Assembly (NCBI GenBank): GCA_023374025.1
Contig: SIJG01000066.1
Span: 310,001-374,000, forward strand
DNA length: 64,000 nt
Source: Heterodera schachtii
Lineage: Eukaryota > Nematoda > Chromadorea > Rhabditida > Heteroderidae
Direction: 5' to 3'
Below the pieces are notes generated by a model. The model did not search any database, had not been told where the DNA came from, and was given only the letters and a program-made list of their open reading frames with translations. Positions 11,263 through 24,589 of this stretch are shown here, one piece after another. The first letter of the stretch is position 1, and each line of letters begins with the position of its first letter. The position numbers and the translations under genes were made by a program.

Positions 11263-14200
11263 ATGTATTTTTATTTAATTAATCTTTATTATTGTTAGAT
11301 ATTTTGTTACTTTTATTGTGAATTTCACAAAATAAAATTTTCCTCGTTATTCTTCTGCTTTTTCGGTTTATTCTTAAACTGTACGATTAAATATGATACA
11401 AATGCATCTCATTACGAACTATAATAAATTTTCATTAAACTTAACTTATATTGTATTTTAAAATTAGAATAACAAAAATTGAATGCAAAATTTAGTTTTT
11501 TTATATAAAAATTTTATGATGTATAATATGTTGAAGTGAATTCGAAAACAAAAATTTATTTTTCTCATTTCGAATTTTCGAGTTTTTTGTTTTACTTTTG
11601 ATTATGATAATTTGTTCCCTCACGATGGTTCTTTAAAAAATCGTTATAATAAAAAAATTGGTTTATTTATGCATCTTTATTTAATTATTTTTAAATTTAA
11701 AAATTTTTTTTTTTGATAAAATTTGTTCAGACTTTTCAAAAATATTATCCATGTAGCCGGGAAAAAATTTGGAAAAGGTTTAAAGTCACTAGCCGGACAA
11801 TATATTGAATAAATTGCTTTTTTTATAAAAAATATAATTGTTTCCAGTGAAACACACAAAAATAAACGAAAAGTTTTTTTAATCTATTTTAATAATTTAT
11901 TTTTATTTATAAATAATTTTATTTAATAAGTATCTCTGATGTTTTTAGTATTTTTCAGTTTTATTAAATTTAAAGGAAAAAATGGAAAAAATAGTAAAGA
12001 ATATTTCATTTATAATATTTTTCTTTTAAAAACAAAAATCAAATAATACAATTTTATGAAGTGTTAAAGGTAAATAAAATGTGCTTTTATATTTGTTTTA
12101 AATACAATAATAATACTGTTAAAAAGTATGAAGCAGAAAAATCATTTACAATTTTATGAAATAAAAAAGAATGAATTGAGTAAATATTTTTAAATTTAAA
12201 ACATAAAAATTGGTTTTATTTGAATAACTTTTATGAAATTAATAATAATTTTTTTAATTTTATTACTTTATCATTAGTATTAATTAATAATAAATGAAGA
12301 AATTTTATTCCCTTTAATTAACTATTTTTTCGCATTTTTGATCAAAAATTGAAGAAATATGCGAAACATTAATGTTGTTGATAAAATTCTAAGCAAAATA
12401 CAATTATTATAAATTTGAAATATAATGTTTTTTATGGGTTTATCACATATTAAAATTTATAATATTAAGAAGAGCACGGAAAAAATTGAAATGAAAATCT
12501 AAATGTATTAAACATTTAAATTTTTAAACAAATTTTTTAACTGATCAAATTAGTAATAAAAAAAAGATGAAACTAAATGAGCACTTAATTCAAAACAATG
12601 GAAATTAATTTAATAATTTGTTACGTGTACGACAGATTATATATCCGCTTCCAAAAATAAAAACAATTTAAAAACAAACAATTCGAATTCACTTATTAAT
12701 TTGAAATAAAACCAGAATTAGAATATATACAAACTTGTCTTAAAATAAATTATAAAACTGCATTATTTTAGTTTTATTAATTTATTTACTTTAAAATTGT
12801 AGCAAATATTATTTTTTAGCCTGCCAATAACAATATTTAACTTTCTTGAGAAAGAAAATGTATATTGTACTAAAATAAAACTATTATTAAAATTATACAA
12901 GCGAATCACATCTTCTCTCCACAACGAGATGATTTTATCTCTTTAAAAGGAATGATAAAAGAATCACAAAAGTCTTCAATAAATAAACAATCATAGATTT
13001 TGTTTGAAAATTTCTTTAAATTTTGCATGCCATAAAATATTTTAATTCAAAACAATAATATATTAAAAAACTAAAAATTAATTATTTTATTTTGTACTAC
13101 GAGAATTTTTGTTTTAAGAAAAACCTCAAAACTGTAGTGCACATCGCACCGCAAGGGAGGAAAATCGACGACATATGTGCCATTAGAACTATTTATATAA
13201 TGCTAAAATCTTAAAAATTTTTTTTTTATTTAAATAACAAAAAACAAATATTATTTATACTTAGGTTTAATTAATTAATTTCAAAAATTTAATTTATAAT
13301 TAAATTACATGAAAAATAATAATAAATGAAAATGACTTGCTTTAAATAATATTAAGAAAGATTTTTAAACGAGTTAAATTATTTTAGTACAAAAATAAAA
13401 ATAAAAATTTAATTAAATGTAAAAGAAAATCCATTCCAACAGTCGCAGCATAGATTTATTCGAAAATAAATTTTAAAAAATCATCATTTTAAAATATTAA
13501 AAAGATACCTTAAATAAGTTTTTGTATGTGAAATAAAATGAAATACTGATAAAATGATGAATTTAATTTAAACATGTTTTTTTATAAAAGTCTTTAGAAA
13601 CTAAAAATGAAAAAAAATTAATTACTAAAAATTTGAAAGAAAAATAATTATCCATCCATACACATTTTTTTTAATGTCCTTTCATTATTACTAGGGTTCG
13701 AAGTTGTATGGAATAAAAAATGCCAAATATGCACTAAAATATGCTCTAAAAAGCTTAATGGAACAAAATATTCAATAATTTAATAGGTGAGATTAAAGCA
13801 GAGCTTTATAATTTTAAATCAAAGGTGTCTAATAAAAAATGATCTTAAACAAAATTAATTAAATTAATTGCAGAATGAAATTTTAGGAACTCCTTATCAG
13901 AAACTAATTGTTAATTCGCTTAATAAGAATTCCACAAATAAGGTACTTAAAAAACAAAAGAATAAAAAAATGTACAAATAAAAACAAAACTATGCAGAAG
14001 AAATTAAATTTAAAGTTAAAAAAATAAACAAAATTAAATATAGCTAATGATATAACAATTTTCAAAGTCAATGATTATTGAATTATAGTGGAAAAACATG
14101 CTGGCGCCCAACCGTTCGCGCACAACTGAGATAGACCGGTCAAATCTGAATGTGAATGCCAAATTGCGTTCATTTCAAATTTGAAATTCGATTCCTTTCT

Positions 14201-14300
14201 ATCACAACCTTTGCTCTCCTCGGGAATGTCTCGTTATCAGATAATCAAAATGTGGAATTTGCCGGGCATTTTGGGCTGAATTTTAAATATTGTTCCAAAG
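11263..14300. other. Gene-free DNA; strand composition switches near 12 kb
   Basis: T-rich to about 11.95 kb, A-rich from 12.0 to 14.1 kb on the plus strand. GC-richer islands lie near 12900-12945 and 13125-13185. The latter contains GCACATCGCACCGCAAGGGA; frames there are open over some 25 codons in two registers but show nothing I recognise. TAGGGTTCGAAG at 13693 resembles the hAT-like end at 39118. No gene supported. Confidence 0.45.
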
Positions 14301-14309
14301 GTGTGCATC

Positions 14310-14395
14310 AGGGATGGCACGGAATTTCGATTTCCGAGATTTTTGTGGTCGGAATTCCGAGAACTGGGTTCCATGTTGGACCTGGACCTTAGGAA
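14310..14395 (+). mobile_element. Possible truncated hAT end (CAGGGATGGCAC)
   Basis: CAGGGATGGCACGG resembles a hAT terminus (YARNG) and begins a GC-richer patch with GGAATTCCGA-type short palindromes. No inverted partner end or 8-bp target duplication was found downstream, so it is at most a truncated copy. Confidence 0.25.
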
Positions 14396-16687
14396 CATTT
14401 AAAAATATCAAATACAATAATAACCTGTTTTTAAACCTATTTAAATTTTTTTTGAAATCTTGAAAAAACATCGGTCACTTGAAATAATAAATTTAATCGC
14501 TCCGAAAATGATAATGAAAAAATTTTGAAACGGGTTTTAATTTTTTATTTTAATTAATAAGTTTTCGAAAATTTTTACAAAAAATCTAAAAAATATTTCA
14601 AAAATTTAATCTTAAATTTTTTCATAAAGAATTTTATGATTTTTTTCTAAATTTATATGTAAATCGATTTTAACAATTTAGTGGAAAATATAAGCAATTT
14701 GTAAATTAAATATTGTGAGACTTATGAAGCAAAACATACAAATATAAAATTGATTTTGGTTTATTTTTAAAAATACCCTGTTATTTAGAGCTGCTTTTTA
14801 AGTCTTGTGAAAATGATTTCAATATATTTATATAAAAATTAAAAGTCCGGAAAAATTGTAAAAATGTGATTTTTTGATTCTGAATGCGCTGTAATTTAGA
14901 AATTGCTTAGTTTTCCACAAAATTTTAATTATTATTATTATTTTTTGCTTTTTAACTTAATTCTCATTTCAATATTTTCAATGGAATATTTCTTCTTTTC
15001 TTGACTGATTGGGAACTGAATGGCTTTTGTTTACTTTCATAAAAAAATAACTTTAATTCTCAATTTTGTATTTTATAATTTACGAAAATATATTTATTTA
15101 AGTAACCCGCCTTGCGCACCGGCATATTAATGCAATTTAACAGTCAAAATTTATAATTATCATATTTTTATAAATTTTATATTGTCTCATTTCTCGCAGC
15201 AATGATTTTATTAATTTTTTCCTCGCACTTGAAATGTGATAAAATAATATATTGAAAAAGGATTACAAATAAAGAATAAAGCATTTCTTCTCTTAAGTAA
15301 AATTTTCATTATTAAATCCAAGAAATACTAAAGAGAATTTCAAATTAAATTTTAATCATTAATAATTAGTGTCGACTCGTAGTAATTTAAATATGTATTA
15401 AAAGTTAATATGTAATTAAACCAAAATCCCATTAAATTCAATAATCAAATGATTATTATAAGTTTAAATCTAACAACAAAAAATGGAAAAAATTCTGCAT
15501 TAAAAGGCTTCATATTTGTCATCATACTCGAAAGCATATTGAACAAAAAATAATTCTTTCATATCTAAACAAACAAAATATAATGATTAACTAAAGAAAA
15601 TTATATTAATTAAAAAATAATAATCTAACGAAATAAAATTCTAACATTTTTAATAACTTTTTTTAAAAAATTTTATATAAAGATAATTTAAAATTATTTT
15701 TTTAATCATGTCGTATTCGTGTATTCAATAGATTTTTGCATAGTGAGAAAATAATTAAACCAATGATTTACATAAAAATAGAAAAAACCACTATAATAAA
15801 ATGGCCCTCCATCAACAAAGAACGAACAGAAGAAACTAAAGCGAGAGATAAATAATACTATGAAAATTTAAATAAAAATTATACTATAATAATAAAGATT
15901 TAAAAAAATTTGAATATAGTAATATTAGCTTAGAAAACAATTAATTATATGCGCAATTCATTAATAAATAAAATAATGTCTTAATTATATCGGCCGTTAA
16001 TTCGATCAATTATACATTTAAAAATGTTATTACATTACAGAAGGAACATAAATTAGATAAATCATTATGAAAAATGTTATGAATGTCTTGTTCATCTGAA
16101 AAGTTCAAATTATATATAATTAATAAATCTTTTTATTATTGATGACGAATAATTTTCATAAAGATTCTTTTTCTAAATATTATGCGATTATATGTGTTAA
16201 AAATTGTATGTTTTTTTGTTTGTTCCGTAATGACGTAACGGTTAAGGTATTATTTAGCGGAGGTAAATGAATAGTTGACAAATAATAAATTGCTTCATAA
16301 TTCTATTACTTAAATAATAAATATATTTAATAATAAAAATTTATTAATAAATGTATTAACATATTTTAATGATTGTTTAGTAACAATAATAAAAATTTGT
16401 TAATTTTTTGTTTTAATTTAAAAAATGTATTTGTAACCAAAAAAATAAATTTTAAAATGGTTTGGTTTTTTTAATTGCTTATCAGAATTATAGTTTAATT
16501 TTTTGATTTTTGATTTTATGATTTTAAGAACTTTTTTGAATTTTAATGCTTATGATGGAAAATTTTTTCTTTTTTATTTTGTTTTAGCGTATTATTTTTA
16601 TATTATGTGCTTTTAACACTCAAATTAAAATGATATAATATTAATGTAGATTTATTAAAAAAGATATGATCTAAAATTATTACTTAA
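14396..16687. other. Gene-free AT-rich stretch
   Basis: T-rich to about 15.25 kb, then A-rich to about 16.2 kb. Islands at 15108-15125 (CGCCTTGCGCACCGGCAT), 15835-15850 (GCGAGAGATAAAT) and 16230-16270. No gene, RNA or element ends supported. Confidence 0.4.
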
Positions 16688-17015
16688 GGTGTAACATAAG
16701 TTTCCGCTCATTTTTATTGTTTCATTCATTTCATACAATATTCACTTTTTCTTTGCTTGATCGATTTTCCAGGATTTATTTCCCTATCATAACAAAATCT
16801 TTTATTTCAAGATCAATTTTTTAAAAGTTTGTTACTTGGTGGTCTTTTTTACTTTATGAATTCTATCTCCTTAATCCATTGCGATTAGTCTCTTGCCTAA
16901 AAATAGCACTCATTATAGATATAATAATAGCGAGAAAACGAATCATGCTTGTGCTTTGCTGAATTTAAATTAAAAAAATTCTTAAAAAAGTTGTGCGGAA
17001 ACTTAAGTTACACCC
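16688..17015. mobile_element. Inverted-repeat element, about 0.33 kb
   Basis: Left end GGTGTAACATAAGTTTCCGC and right end GCGGAAACTTAAGTTACACC are inverted repeats differing at one position over 20 bases. Outside the right end CAAAGTGTA could extend the repeat to a flanking TA, which would suggest the Tc1/mariner group, but the left flank does not confirm it. There is no transposase frame. It is a non-autonomous terminal-inverted-repeat element of uncertain superfamily. Confidence 0.6.
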
Positions 17016-17377
17016 AAAGTGTAAGTGGAAAAAATAACATACCTTAAATTATAAATTATGTCAACATCGAATAGTAAATTCCAAATGGCTATTTTAAAAT
17101 TTAAAACATTAAATAATCAAAATTGCAAAGTTACTTTAATTAATCACATGAAAAAAGTGAAAAAAGAATTTTTTTTTTTTTTGATTTCTATAATCTTTTT
17201 TATTAGCACATAAAAGAAAAGTGAAAATTGTTCGTTAAAATTAAATTTTAGTCATTCTTCGTTAAGCAAAAAAATCAAACAAATTTTTTTTCTTTGATTT
17301 GTAATATATTCTATCTTTCATAATATGTTCATCTAATTTTATCTTTTCTATTTATATGCTTATATTTTAATTATTAT

Positions 17378-17960
17378 TAGAGACCACATTTTGAGGCAGA
17401 TGCCTTTTTTTCTGCGCATTAGTTTCGCTATTATGCCTTTTTTGCCTTTTTCGGGATTTTCGTGCCTTAAATGCCTTTATTGGCATTTTGCCGTTTTGGT
17501 GCTTTTTTGGCGTTTTTCCGATTTTAATGACTTTTTTTGCATTTTTCCGGAAAATTCCATTAAAAATGGAATAAATCGGAAAAACACACCCCTAAGAAAC
17601 TATTTGAAAAATTTTCAGAAAATTGCACCCATAACAATTGAAAAAATTTTAGAAAATACATCGCTATGAATTGAAAATTTTTCTCAAAAAATGATCGCCA
17701 AAGTTTCATTTTGTTTTTCTTTAAAAAATTTTTGATTGATTTTAAAATTTGTTCTTTTGGAAAAACATTATAAAACATTAATAATCTTTAAAAATGATCA
17801 AAATTAAGTTTACGTGTTTTGCTCCTTAAAAATCCTTAATAAAAAAATTTAAATGCCTTTTTTCATGCTTTTTTGGGATTTTCGTGCCTTTTTTTCAATT
17901 TTTTGGTGCCTATTATAGTGCCTTTTTCGGGATTTTTGGTGCCTTTTTTTGCGGTTTTTA
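17378..17960. mobile_element. hAT-type MITE, aged copy of the 50990-51596 family
   Basis: Flanked on both sides by the 8-bp octamer ATTATTAT (17370-17377 and 17961-17968), as expected for hAT insertion. The ends TAGAGACCACATTTTGAGGC and, in reverse complement, TAAAAACCGCAAAAAAAGGC are diverged inverted repeats. The interior is built of degenerate TGCCTTTTT-GGGATTTT units and contains ACACCCCTAAGAAAC. Both features recur in the element at 50990-51596, which identifies the family. The 92- and 72-codon frames inside are products of these repeats, not genes. Confidence 0.6.
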
Positions 17961-17993
17961 ATTATTATTTATTAAGTTTGAATTATATTTTTT

Positions 17994-18966
17994 AATTTTA
18001 TTTTATATCAATATAAAAAAAGAAAACCCCTTTCTCAATGGCCAACGGGGCCAAATAAATCTATTCATATTTAGATATCCAAGTTTTTAAAATGTTATGC
18101 GTATAGCTGGAATATTTATGTTTTACATATTTTTCTACGGGTTAGTTATAGCGAGAGAACACAAAAAAGCACTTTCTTCGAACAATTTTTGATTTAGAGT
18201 GACTTATAAAAATATAAAAACCGCCGGACCCGAAAATGCTCTGATACCAGCCAGGGGTTGGTTTCGCTTTCACCTTTTTGAAGTGAAATATTTTCACATC
18301 ACCAATGAATTTCGTTTTTTGTGGGGGAAAGTAAAAAACTATATTTTATTTACAAATGAATTTTTGTGTTATAAACAAGTGGCTACGTTTTTTTTTTTCA
18401 AAATAATACAAAATGGCTCAAAAACTAAGATTCGGACCCCAAATTTTGAGATTTTAAGCCAATTTTCTATTAAAGAAATAAGTTTTGGGGGCACCGACGG
18501 TGCCGATGCAGGAAGAAAGGAAAATTATAAATTTTTACCATCTGTTAACAGATTTTCACTGAAATTTTGGGGCATTTTACACTCAAAAAAATGAAATAAA
18601 AATGTAATTTTTTTTCAAAATCAAAATTATCAAGTATGCGTTTTAAAAATACTATAAGTCAAAACAGTCATTCAAATTTTTCAATTTCGAGATTTTTTGA
18701 ATAAATTTTTCCAAAATAACTAAGATTTTCACACAAAAATAAAAAAAATTAAATAGTTTAGGGGAAGCCTGAAAATAAGAAAAATCTTAGAAATAAAGAC
18801 ATTTTCAGTTTCTAAGACCTGACCCCTCCAAATAAAGACAAATCTTAGAAATAAGGACACGGCCAATCTGGTTATAAATATTTAATCACATAAATTCATT
18901 TTTGCCCCCGTTGGCCCTTGAGAAAGGCTTTTTCTTTTTTTATAATGGTATAAAATAAAATTTCAT
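17994..18966. mobile_element. Inverted-repeat element, about 1 kb, unknown family
   Basis: Left arm (17994-18056) and right arm (18898-18966) are inverted copies. Shared strings are TATAAAATAAAAT, AAAGAAAAcCCCTTTCTCAA on the left read against TTGAGAAAGGCTTTTTCTTT on the right, and GGCCAACGGGG against CCCCCGTTGGCC. The interior holds a GGTGCCGA module (18486-18506) and repeated TTAGAAATAA-GACA strings near 18785-18860. The 131-codon plus-strand frame at 18199-18594 begins with GTG, spans these repeats and has no recognisable domain, so I do not call it a gene. No target duplication could be fixed. Confidence 0.5.
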
Positions 18967-20676
18967 TTATTTTTTTTAAAATTGTGTATGTCTTCAAAGG
19001 TCGGGAATTTATGTTGACTTTGTTCGGGTATCCATAGATAAATTAGTATTTAGTAGAAATTAAAAAATCCCGATATAAATTGTATAATTTAATTTAAAGT
19101 TAAATATATTTGCACAAGGTATAAAATATTTTATTAAAAAGTATAGGTAAATAAATATTTTTTCAATTAATGGATTTAATTTTTTAAATAAAAATAAAAC
19201 TAAAACTTTTGAGTAAGTTTTTTAATTTTTTAATAATTTTTGAGTAAATTTTTTAATTCTTTTATTTATTTTATTATATTACAATGTGAATTAATTTTGG
19301 GTGTTTAAAAATTACATAATTTAATTTTTTGTACAAAATAAAATATTTTTTTTTAGTTACCCTTCATTGAATCGTTCAATAATATTTTTTTTAAATAAAT
19401 ATTATTTGGGATTATTTTTTAATTTTAGTTTTATTTACTCATTATATTCGAAGGAATTTTTATGTTTTTCTTCTTTCCATTCTCAGTAAAGTATATTAGT
19501 TTTTAAAATATTTTTTTTTGTATTTCAGTTCTTATGAAAATTAACAGCTTTTAATTTTCTCATGAACTAAAAGCGGATAAATTTTCATTGAAAACTTTTG
19601 GTCGTAACATGTCAAGAAAAGAATTAAAAATTGACAGAAATTTATTTATTTTAATTACTAATACGGAATAGAATATTTATTTAAAATCAAAAAATATAAT
19701 GATAATTTTGATATAGAACTATATTTAATTTAAATACGTATTTCTAATTCTATCAAAGAACATAAGTATTTTATGATAAAATTAATTAAAAATGAAATAA
19801 TTTACTAATTAAAGAAATAATTGGAAGAATATACAACCTAATAGGAAGTTAAAAGCAAATGTAAAGTTTTAAATATAAAAATAAATTAATTCTGTTATAT
19901 TTTTGCCAAATAGAATAAAGTATTTGCAAGAAAATATAGAAAAATAATTAAAATCTTGAAATGAAAGGACAAAAGGTATTAAAATATTATTTAACATAAA
20001 TAAAAATAATATTATTTCAAGGATTATTAAATAATTTTTTATAAAAACATTTTTTTAAACAAGAAATGAAATAATTAAATTCCGAAAATTGAACTTATTT
20101 TTACAATATAAAAATAGAAAAATTTCATAGACAAAAAGATTAACAATGTTTTAAAATATACAGACAAATTTGGTCGAACAGAAAAATACGATGATAGCAT
20201 AAAAATAACAATAATTAAAAAATACCAATAAAATATAATTAATTGATTGATTAAAGTGAAAATTATTTTTAAAATATTTATTGCAAAAAAAATATTTAAA
20301 TTTTTGAAAATAATCATATCTTTCATTATTAAATGATGTTAATCATTTCATTATTTCCCAGCAAAAGTTTAAATTTAAAAAACAATAATATACAAAAAAA
20401 TGTGCAAGAAAAAATTCATCCTAATGCAGCGAGACAGCACGAGAATAAAGCCTAAAAGCAAATATAAAAAGAAAGTTGGCACAAATTTATCAATTAAATA
20501 ATGAAAATAAATAGTTTTTTCAAAATTATTAATGATAAAAAACAAAAGGAAAATAAATGTTAAATATGAATATAATAGAATACATTTTTCAAATTGTTTA
20601 AAAACGCATTAATTCTTTAGGCATGAGAATTTCAAATAATTTTCATATTTTTTGTGATCGGACATTAATTTGGACA
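18967..20676. other. Gene-free stretch, T-rich then A-rich
   Basis: T-rich to about 19.56 kb and A-rich after that. An island at 20417-20455 (GCGAGACAGCACGAGAATAA) carries TTCTC on the minus strand. The 83-codon minus frame at 20075-20326 is a low-complexity F/I/L frame and is not supported. Confidence 0.4.
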
Positions 20677-20901
20677 TTACGACATTGAGTGAATTATTTT
20701 AATATTATAAATGGCTTTAACAATGAATAAATATTTCTTAGGACTTTTGGCAATTTCTTCGCTCAGAATAGTCAATTCATAGGCGTTTTGCTCATTAATA
20801 CTTTAAAAAATATTATTTATTGCGGCTAAGGCAATTTTGTCCTAATTATTATCCGGGAGCCGTTTCCTCAAAACAGAGTCACTTCCAATACGTAGATGGC
20901 C
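20677..20901 (-). pseudogene. Gene fragment with in-frame stops, unrecognised
   Basis: The minus strand carries 75 codons with strongly protein-like composition interrupted by TAG (codon 20), TAA (codon 33) and a final TAA. Segments read GHLRIGSDSVLRKRLPDNN, then DKIALAAINNIF, then INEQNAYELTILSEEIAKSP followed by KKYLFIVKAIYNI. The balance of E, K, A, S, D and L and the GC-richer bases contrast with the AT-driven frames around it. The frame starts after a stop, so it would be an internal exon, with a possible AG acceptor at the upstream edge. I do not recognise the family. The stops argue for a dead exon unless an intron removes them. A T-rich flank on the coding strand fits invertebrate introns. 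Confidence 0.5.
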
Positions 20902-23483
20902 TTATTATAATGATATTTATTAATTTTAGATAAAGTAATTGTTCATAATAAAATTTTTAAAATTTTCTAAAATATTAATCTGATGTTAAGTATTTTGGAT
21001 ATTTTAAATAAATATTGAATTGAATTATACTTATTTTAAAAATAATATAAAAAACTAAAAACGAATATTGAAGGCTACAAAGCGCTGTCATTAATAAAAT
21101 AAATACGATTACAAATACGTGGGCGAGTGAAAAATTATGAAATATAATTTTAATTAATTATCTAAAATTAAAAAATATATTTTTGTTTATATGAAAGAAT
21201 AAAATAATCAAACGAAAAATTGAATTCTCAATTTAAGACATACCTTTTATCTTTAACTTTAATTTGTTAAAAGATGAAATAAAATTTTATCTCTATTATC
21301 GGAATTTTTAAATTAAATATTCAAATCAAGTTTCATACGTTTTTTAAATAATTTTGAAAAGAATTAATTTTTGACATTGTTTTTGAAATAATATCTCATT
21401 AGTTGTTTTTTCTATTAATGGAATTTTTTTTTAATGTAAATACTGTAATATTTTCGAATAAAAATTATATTTTAAGTTTTTTCGAGTGCTCATTTTCAAG
21501 GAAATATTGAATTCAGGATAATTTCATTTAGCTAAAATACTAATAGAATATTCCAATTCATCAATACAATTAGATATGAAAAAACTTAATTTACCATGTC
21601 AATGTAAAAAATCAGGTAAAAGACAATGAAAATTTAATTAAAAAAATAATAAAAATTTGATAGATTTTAAGCAGAGACATATCATCGGGTCTTTAAAAAA
21701 CAACTTCAACTTTTTAATAAACAACTGCATTTTTTCCAGTATGAAAAAATTTAATAAAAACATAACAAAGCATAAATAAAACAAAATATAATAAATGAGA
21801 AACAACAAAATATAAATAAAGAATTCAATAATAATTGCCTAAATACAAAATTCTGATTTTTTTGATACACTTTTGGACGAGTGAAATAAATATAAATATA
21901 TATTTGAAAATAATTTGTTTACTAAAAATTACTAAAAATACTTTTATAACATACTTGTATTTATTTAAATTTAATAAATTCATTCAATTAAAGGCAAAGT
22001 AATTAAATTATTATTTATCAATGTTTAAACTTAATCATTTATCAATACAATAAAAAATAGTAAAAATATGAATAAACAAAAATAAATTTCATTCAAAGAT
22101 TAATTTAAATAAAAATTTTCATATCATAATATTTTGACATAGATCAAATTAAATGTTTTATCGCGAATAAAATTAAATTGAGTAGATTTTGATGTGAATG
22201 AAGCAATAATTTATTAATATTTAAATTTATCACTCAAAATAAAATTTTATTTTTAATGTTCATATTGCAAAATTTTTGTAAAATATAATTACTGATGCAC
22301 TGACATTATAAAATTAACTGCAGAAGCGCATTACCGGCTCGTGATAATACGAGAAAACACACAAAGTTTTCAAATTATTATTTTTATTGAATTATAACAT
22401 AAAAAAATAAATAATTTAATTAAAAAAAAGTAAAATAGGTAATTAAATTGAAATATTCCATAAAAATAATCCAGGAAATATTTACAAATGAAAATTTATG
22501 TCAAAAGATTACTAATTAAATTTAAAACTTTATTTAGGTAATACTAATTAATAGAATAAATTGAAAATTTATCAAATGCAAAATGACCAAAAAATCAGAA
22601 ATCAAAAAGAAAAGAAAAAATATAAATCAGAACAAAATTCTTTAAAATTAAATAATAAATTGCCGAATTCATGAGGTGACAAATAAATCGAGTAGTGCAA
22701 ATAAAAAAAAAAGAAATGACATTTTCATAATAGATTTTATAAAAATCTGACCAAAGTTTGCATTTTTTAGTAGGGTCTTTAGGAAAGATTTAGGGAATCA
22801 ATGCCGCTTATTTGAAATTTAAGCTCTTTTAGTTATAGATTTACATACAATAATAATTGCAATTTTGTTAAAAATAATAGTAGTGGAAATATTGTTCGAA
22901 ATAGATTCAGACAATTTATTTCTTAGCATCGTAAGTACTTCATCACTGGTAATCAATAAAATTTTGACTAAATATAAAATATCTTTTAAAAATTTGGCTT
23001 GTCTTTTTTAAATGTGGCTCTTTTACATAATATAAAAATAATTGTTTGCTTATTTATAAATACTGTATTTATTTATTCTGCTTTTATGTTTTTTCTATTT
23101 TAAGTTCAAAATGCCAGATTTATTATGACTAATAAAGGGAGCTGTTTTCATTGTTTTTTGACTTTAAAAATATTGAACTAAAAGAATTTAAAAAAACCAT
23201 AATTTTGTTTTTCATTTCCATTTTTTAAAATGAAACTTGAGTATGTATTTCTTCTTTTCTTTTAAACAAGGCATTATTTAGTCCTTACTTTATATAGCAC
23301 TTTTTGTCTTAATAATCTTTAATGAACGTTGATGATTATTTATTTATCTTATTAATCTTTATTATTATTAATATTCTGTTATCATTTTTAAAAATAAATG
23401 TTATAATCTTTTTTTTAAATATAAAATATAATAGTCTGTATTTTAATTTAATTATCATCGCCTGATGATCAAGTTTTTCATTT
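20902..23483. other. Gene-free AT-rich stretch
   Basis: A-rich with T-rich patches at 21.3-21.5 and 22.9-23.45 kb. An island at 22330-22360 (TTACCGGCTCGTGATAATAC then GAGAAAACAC) belongs to the oriented-island set described in the findings. On the minus strand 20960-21130 holds an uninterrupted hydrophobic frame, but its composition follows base content and I do not support it as a gene. Confidence 0.4.
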
Positions 23484-23770
23484 TGTAAAAAACAAATAAA
23501 TGGTAAAAATAAAATTGTATTATTTATAATGAAAATTGTATTATTTATAATGATATTAATGTTTAAGTTTTCTACTTGATATTTATTAATTGAGAATTAA
23601 TTTTTCTGCGTTAGTTTACTCTCATAATGGATATTCTCGTTTTCATATTCTATGATTCATGCATAATTTTTGTAGTAGGTAATTTACCAAAACTTTACAA
23701 AGAATCAATTAATCACAAATTTTTTGAAGCGAAATAAATGATTAATAAAAATTAAAAACATAAACATTTT
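23484..23770 (+). repeat. Direct repeat E, copy 1 (partner 24871-25062)
   Basis: Shares AACAAATAAATGGTAAAA, ATTAATGTTTAAGTTTTCTA, TTTACCAAAACTTTACAAAG and GAAGCGAAATAAATGATTAA with the partner. Copy 1 has two extra pieces: a short internal doubling of AAAATTGTATTATTTATAAT and about 76 bp (23606-23681) containing a GC-richer TTCTC island that is missing from copy 2. Confidence 0.8.
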
Positions 23771-24589
23771 AAAGTAAAATATTCTAAAATGAAAATTAAT
23801 TTAATTAATTAAAACAAGAATAATAAAGGAATAAACAAAAAAAAATTGCAAAAGATTAAGTTTTACTTTGACTAATAATCAATCAAAAAATCTTAAAATG
23901 CATATCATCAGATATAATGACGCATTTTTTGATCGAAATGTGTGGAGTTTCATTTCCAGATCTTTTATACTGTGAATTGGCCTTAATTTGATTTTATTTT
24001 TTATATAAATTATAAATTTTATTTATGGATTTTACTTTATTAATAAATTTATCGTTAATGATATAAACAAAATAAATGAAAAAAAATTATATGTGAAAAA
24101 TGATTTTATGTAAATCTAAATGGGCATAACATGCGCAACATCAATTGTGTGAACTGGGAAACGCGATATAATTAATAATCTCAAGATAACCAAATTTTAA
24201 ATATAAACTCAAATTTTTTAATTTAGAAAAATATTCAGAAAGTATATGAGTAAATGAGATAATAAAAAATAGAATAAAGGTCGATAAAATTATTATTATT
24301 ATAAAATTGATTTGATTATTTTTATTTTAAATTTCTTGATTTATTAAATATAGTAAAAAAAGGAAATAATAATAAAATATTAAAATAAAAAAAATAATTA
24401 AATTTTATCAACTATTTATTAATATTTTAAAGAAAATATAATTTCAAAAATTTACATAGAAAATAAAAATTTGGCAAAGAAATAATAAAATTTAAACGAA
24501 CATTTTTTATATATTAAAACTAAAAATTTAATTTTAATGTGACTAATAATATTAACTTATCAATCAGTATTAATAAAATTATAATTTCA

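Noticed and set aside
17391..17778. 92- and 72-codon frames on opposite strands
   Set aside because: Made from the TGCCTTTTT repeats of a MITE and its flank; no domain.
18199..18594. 131-codon plus-strand frame
   Set aside because: Starts with GTG, spans recognised repeat modules inside an inverted-repeat element, and has no domain or conserved copy.
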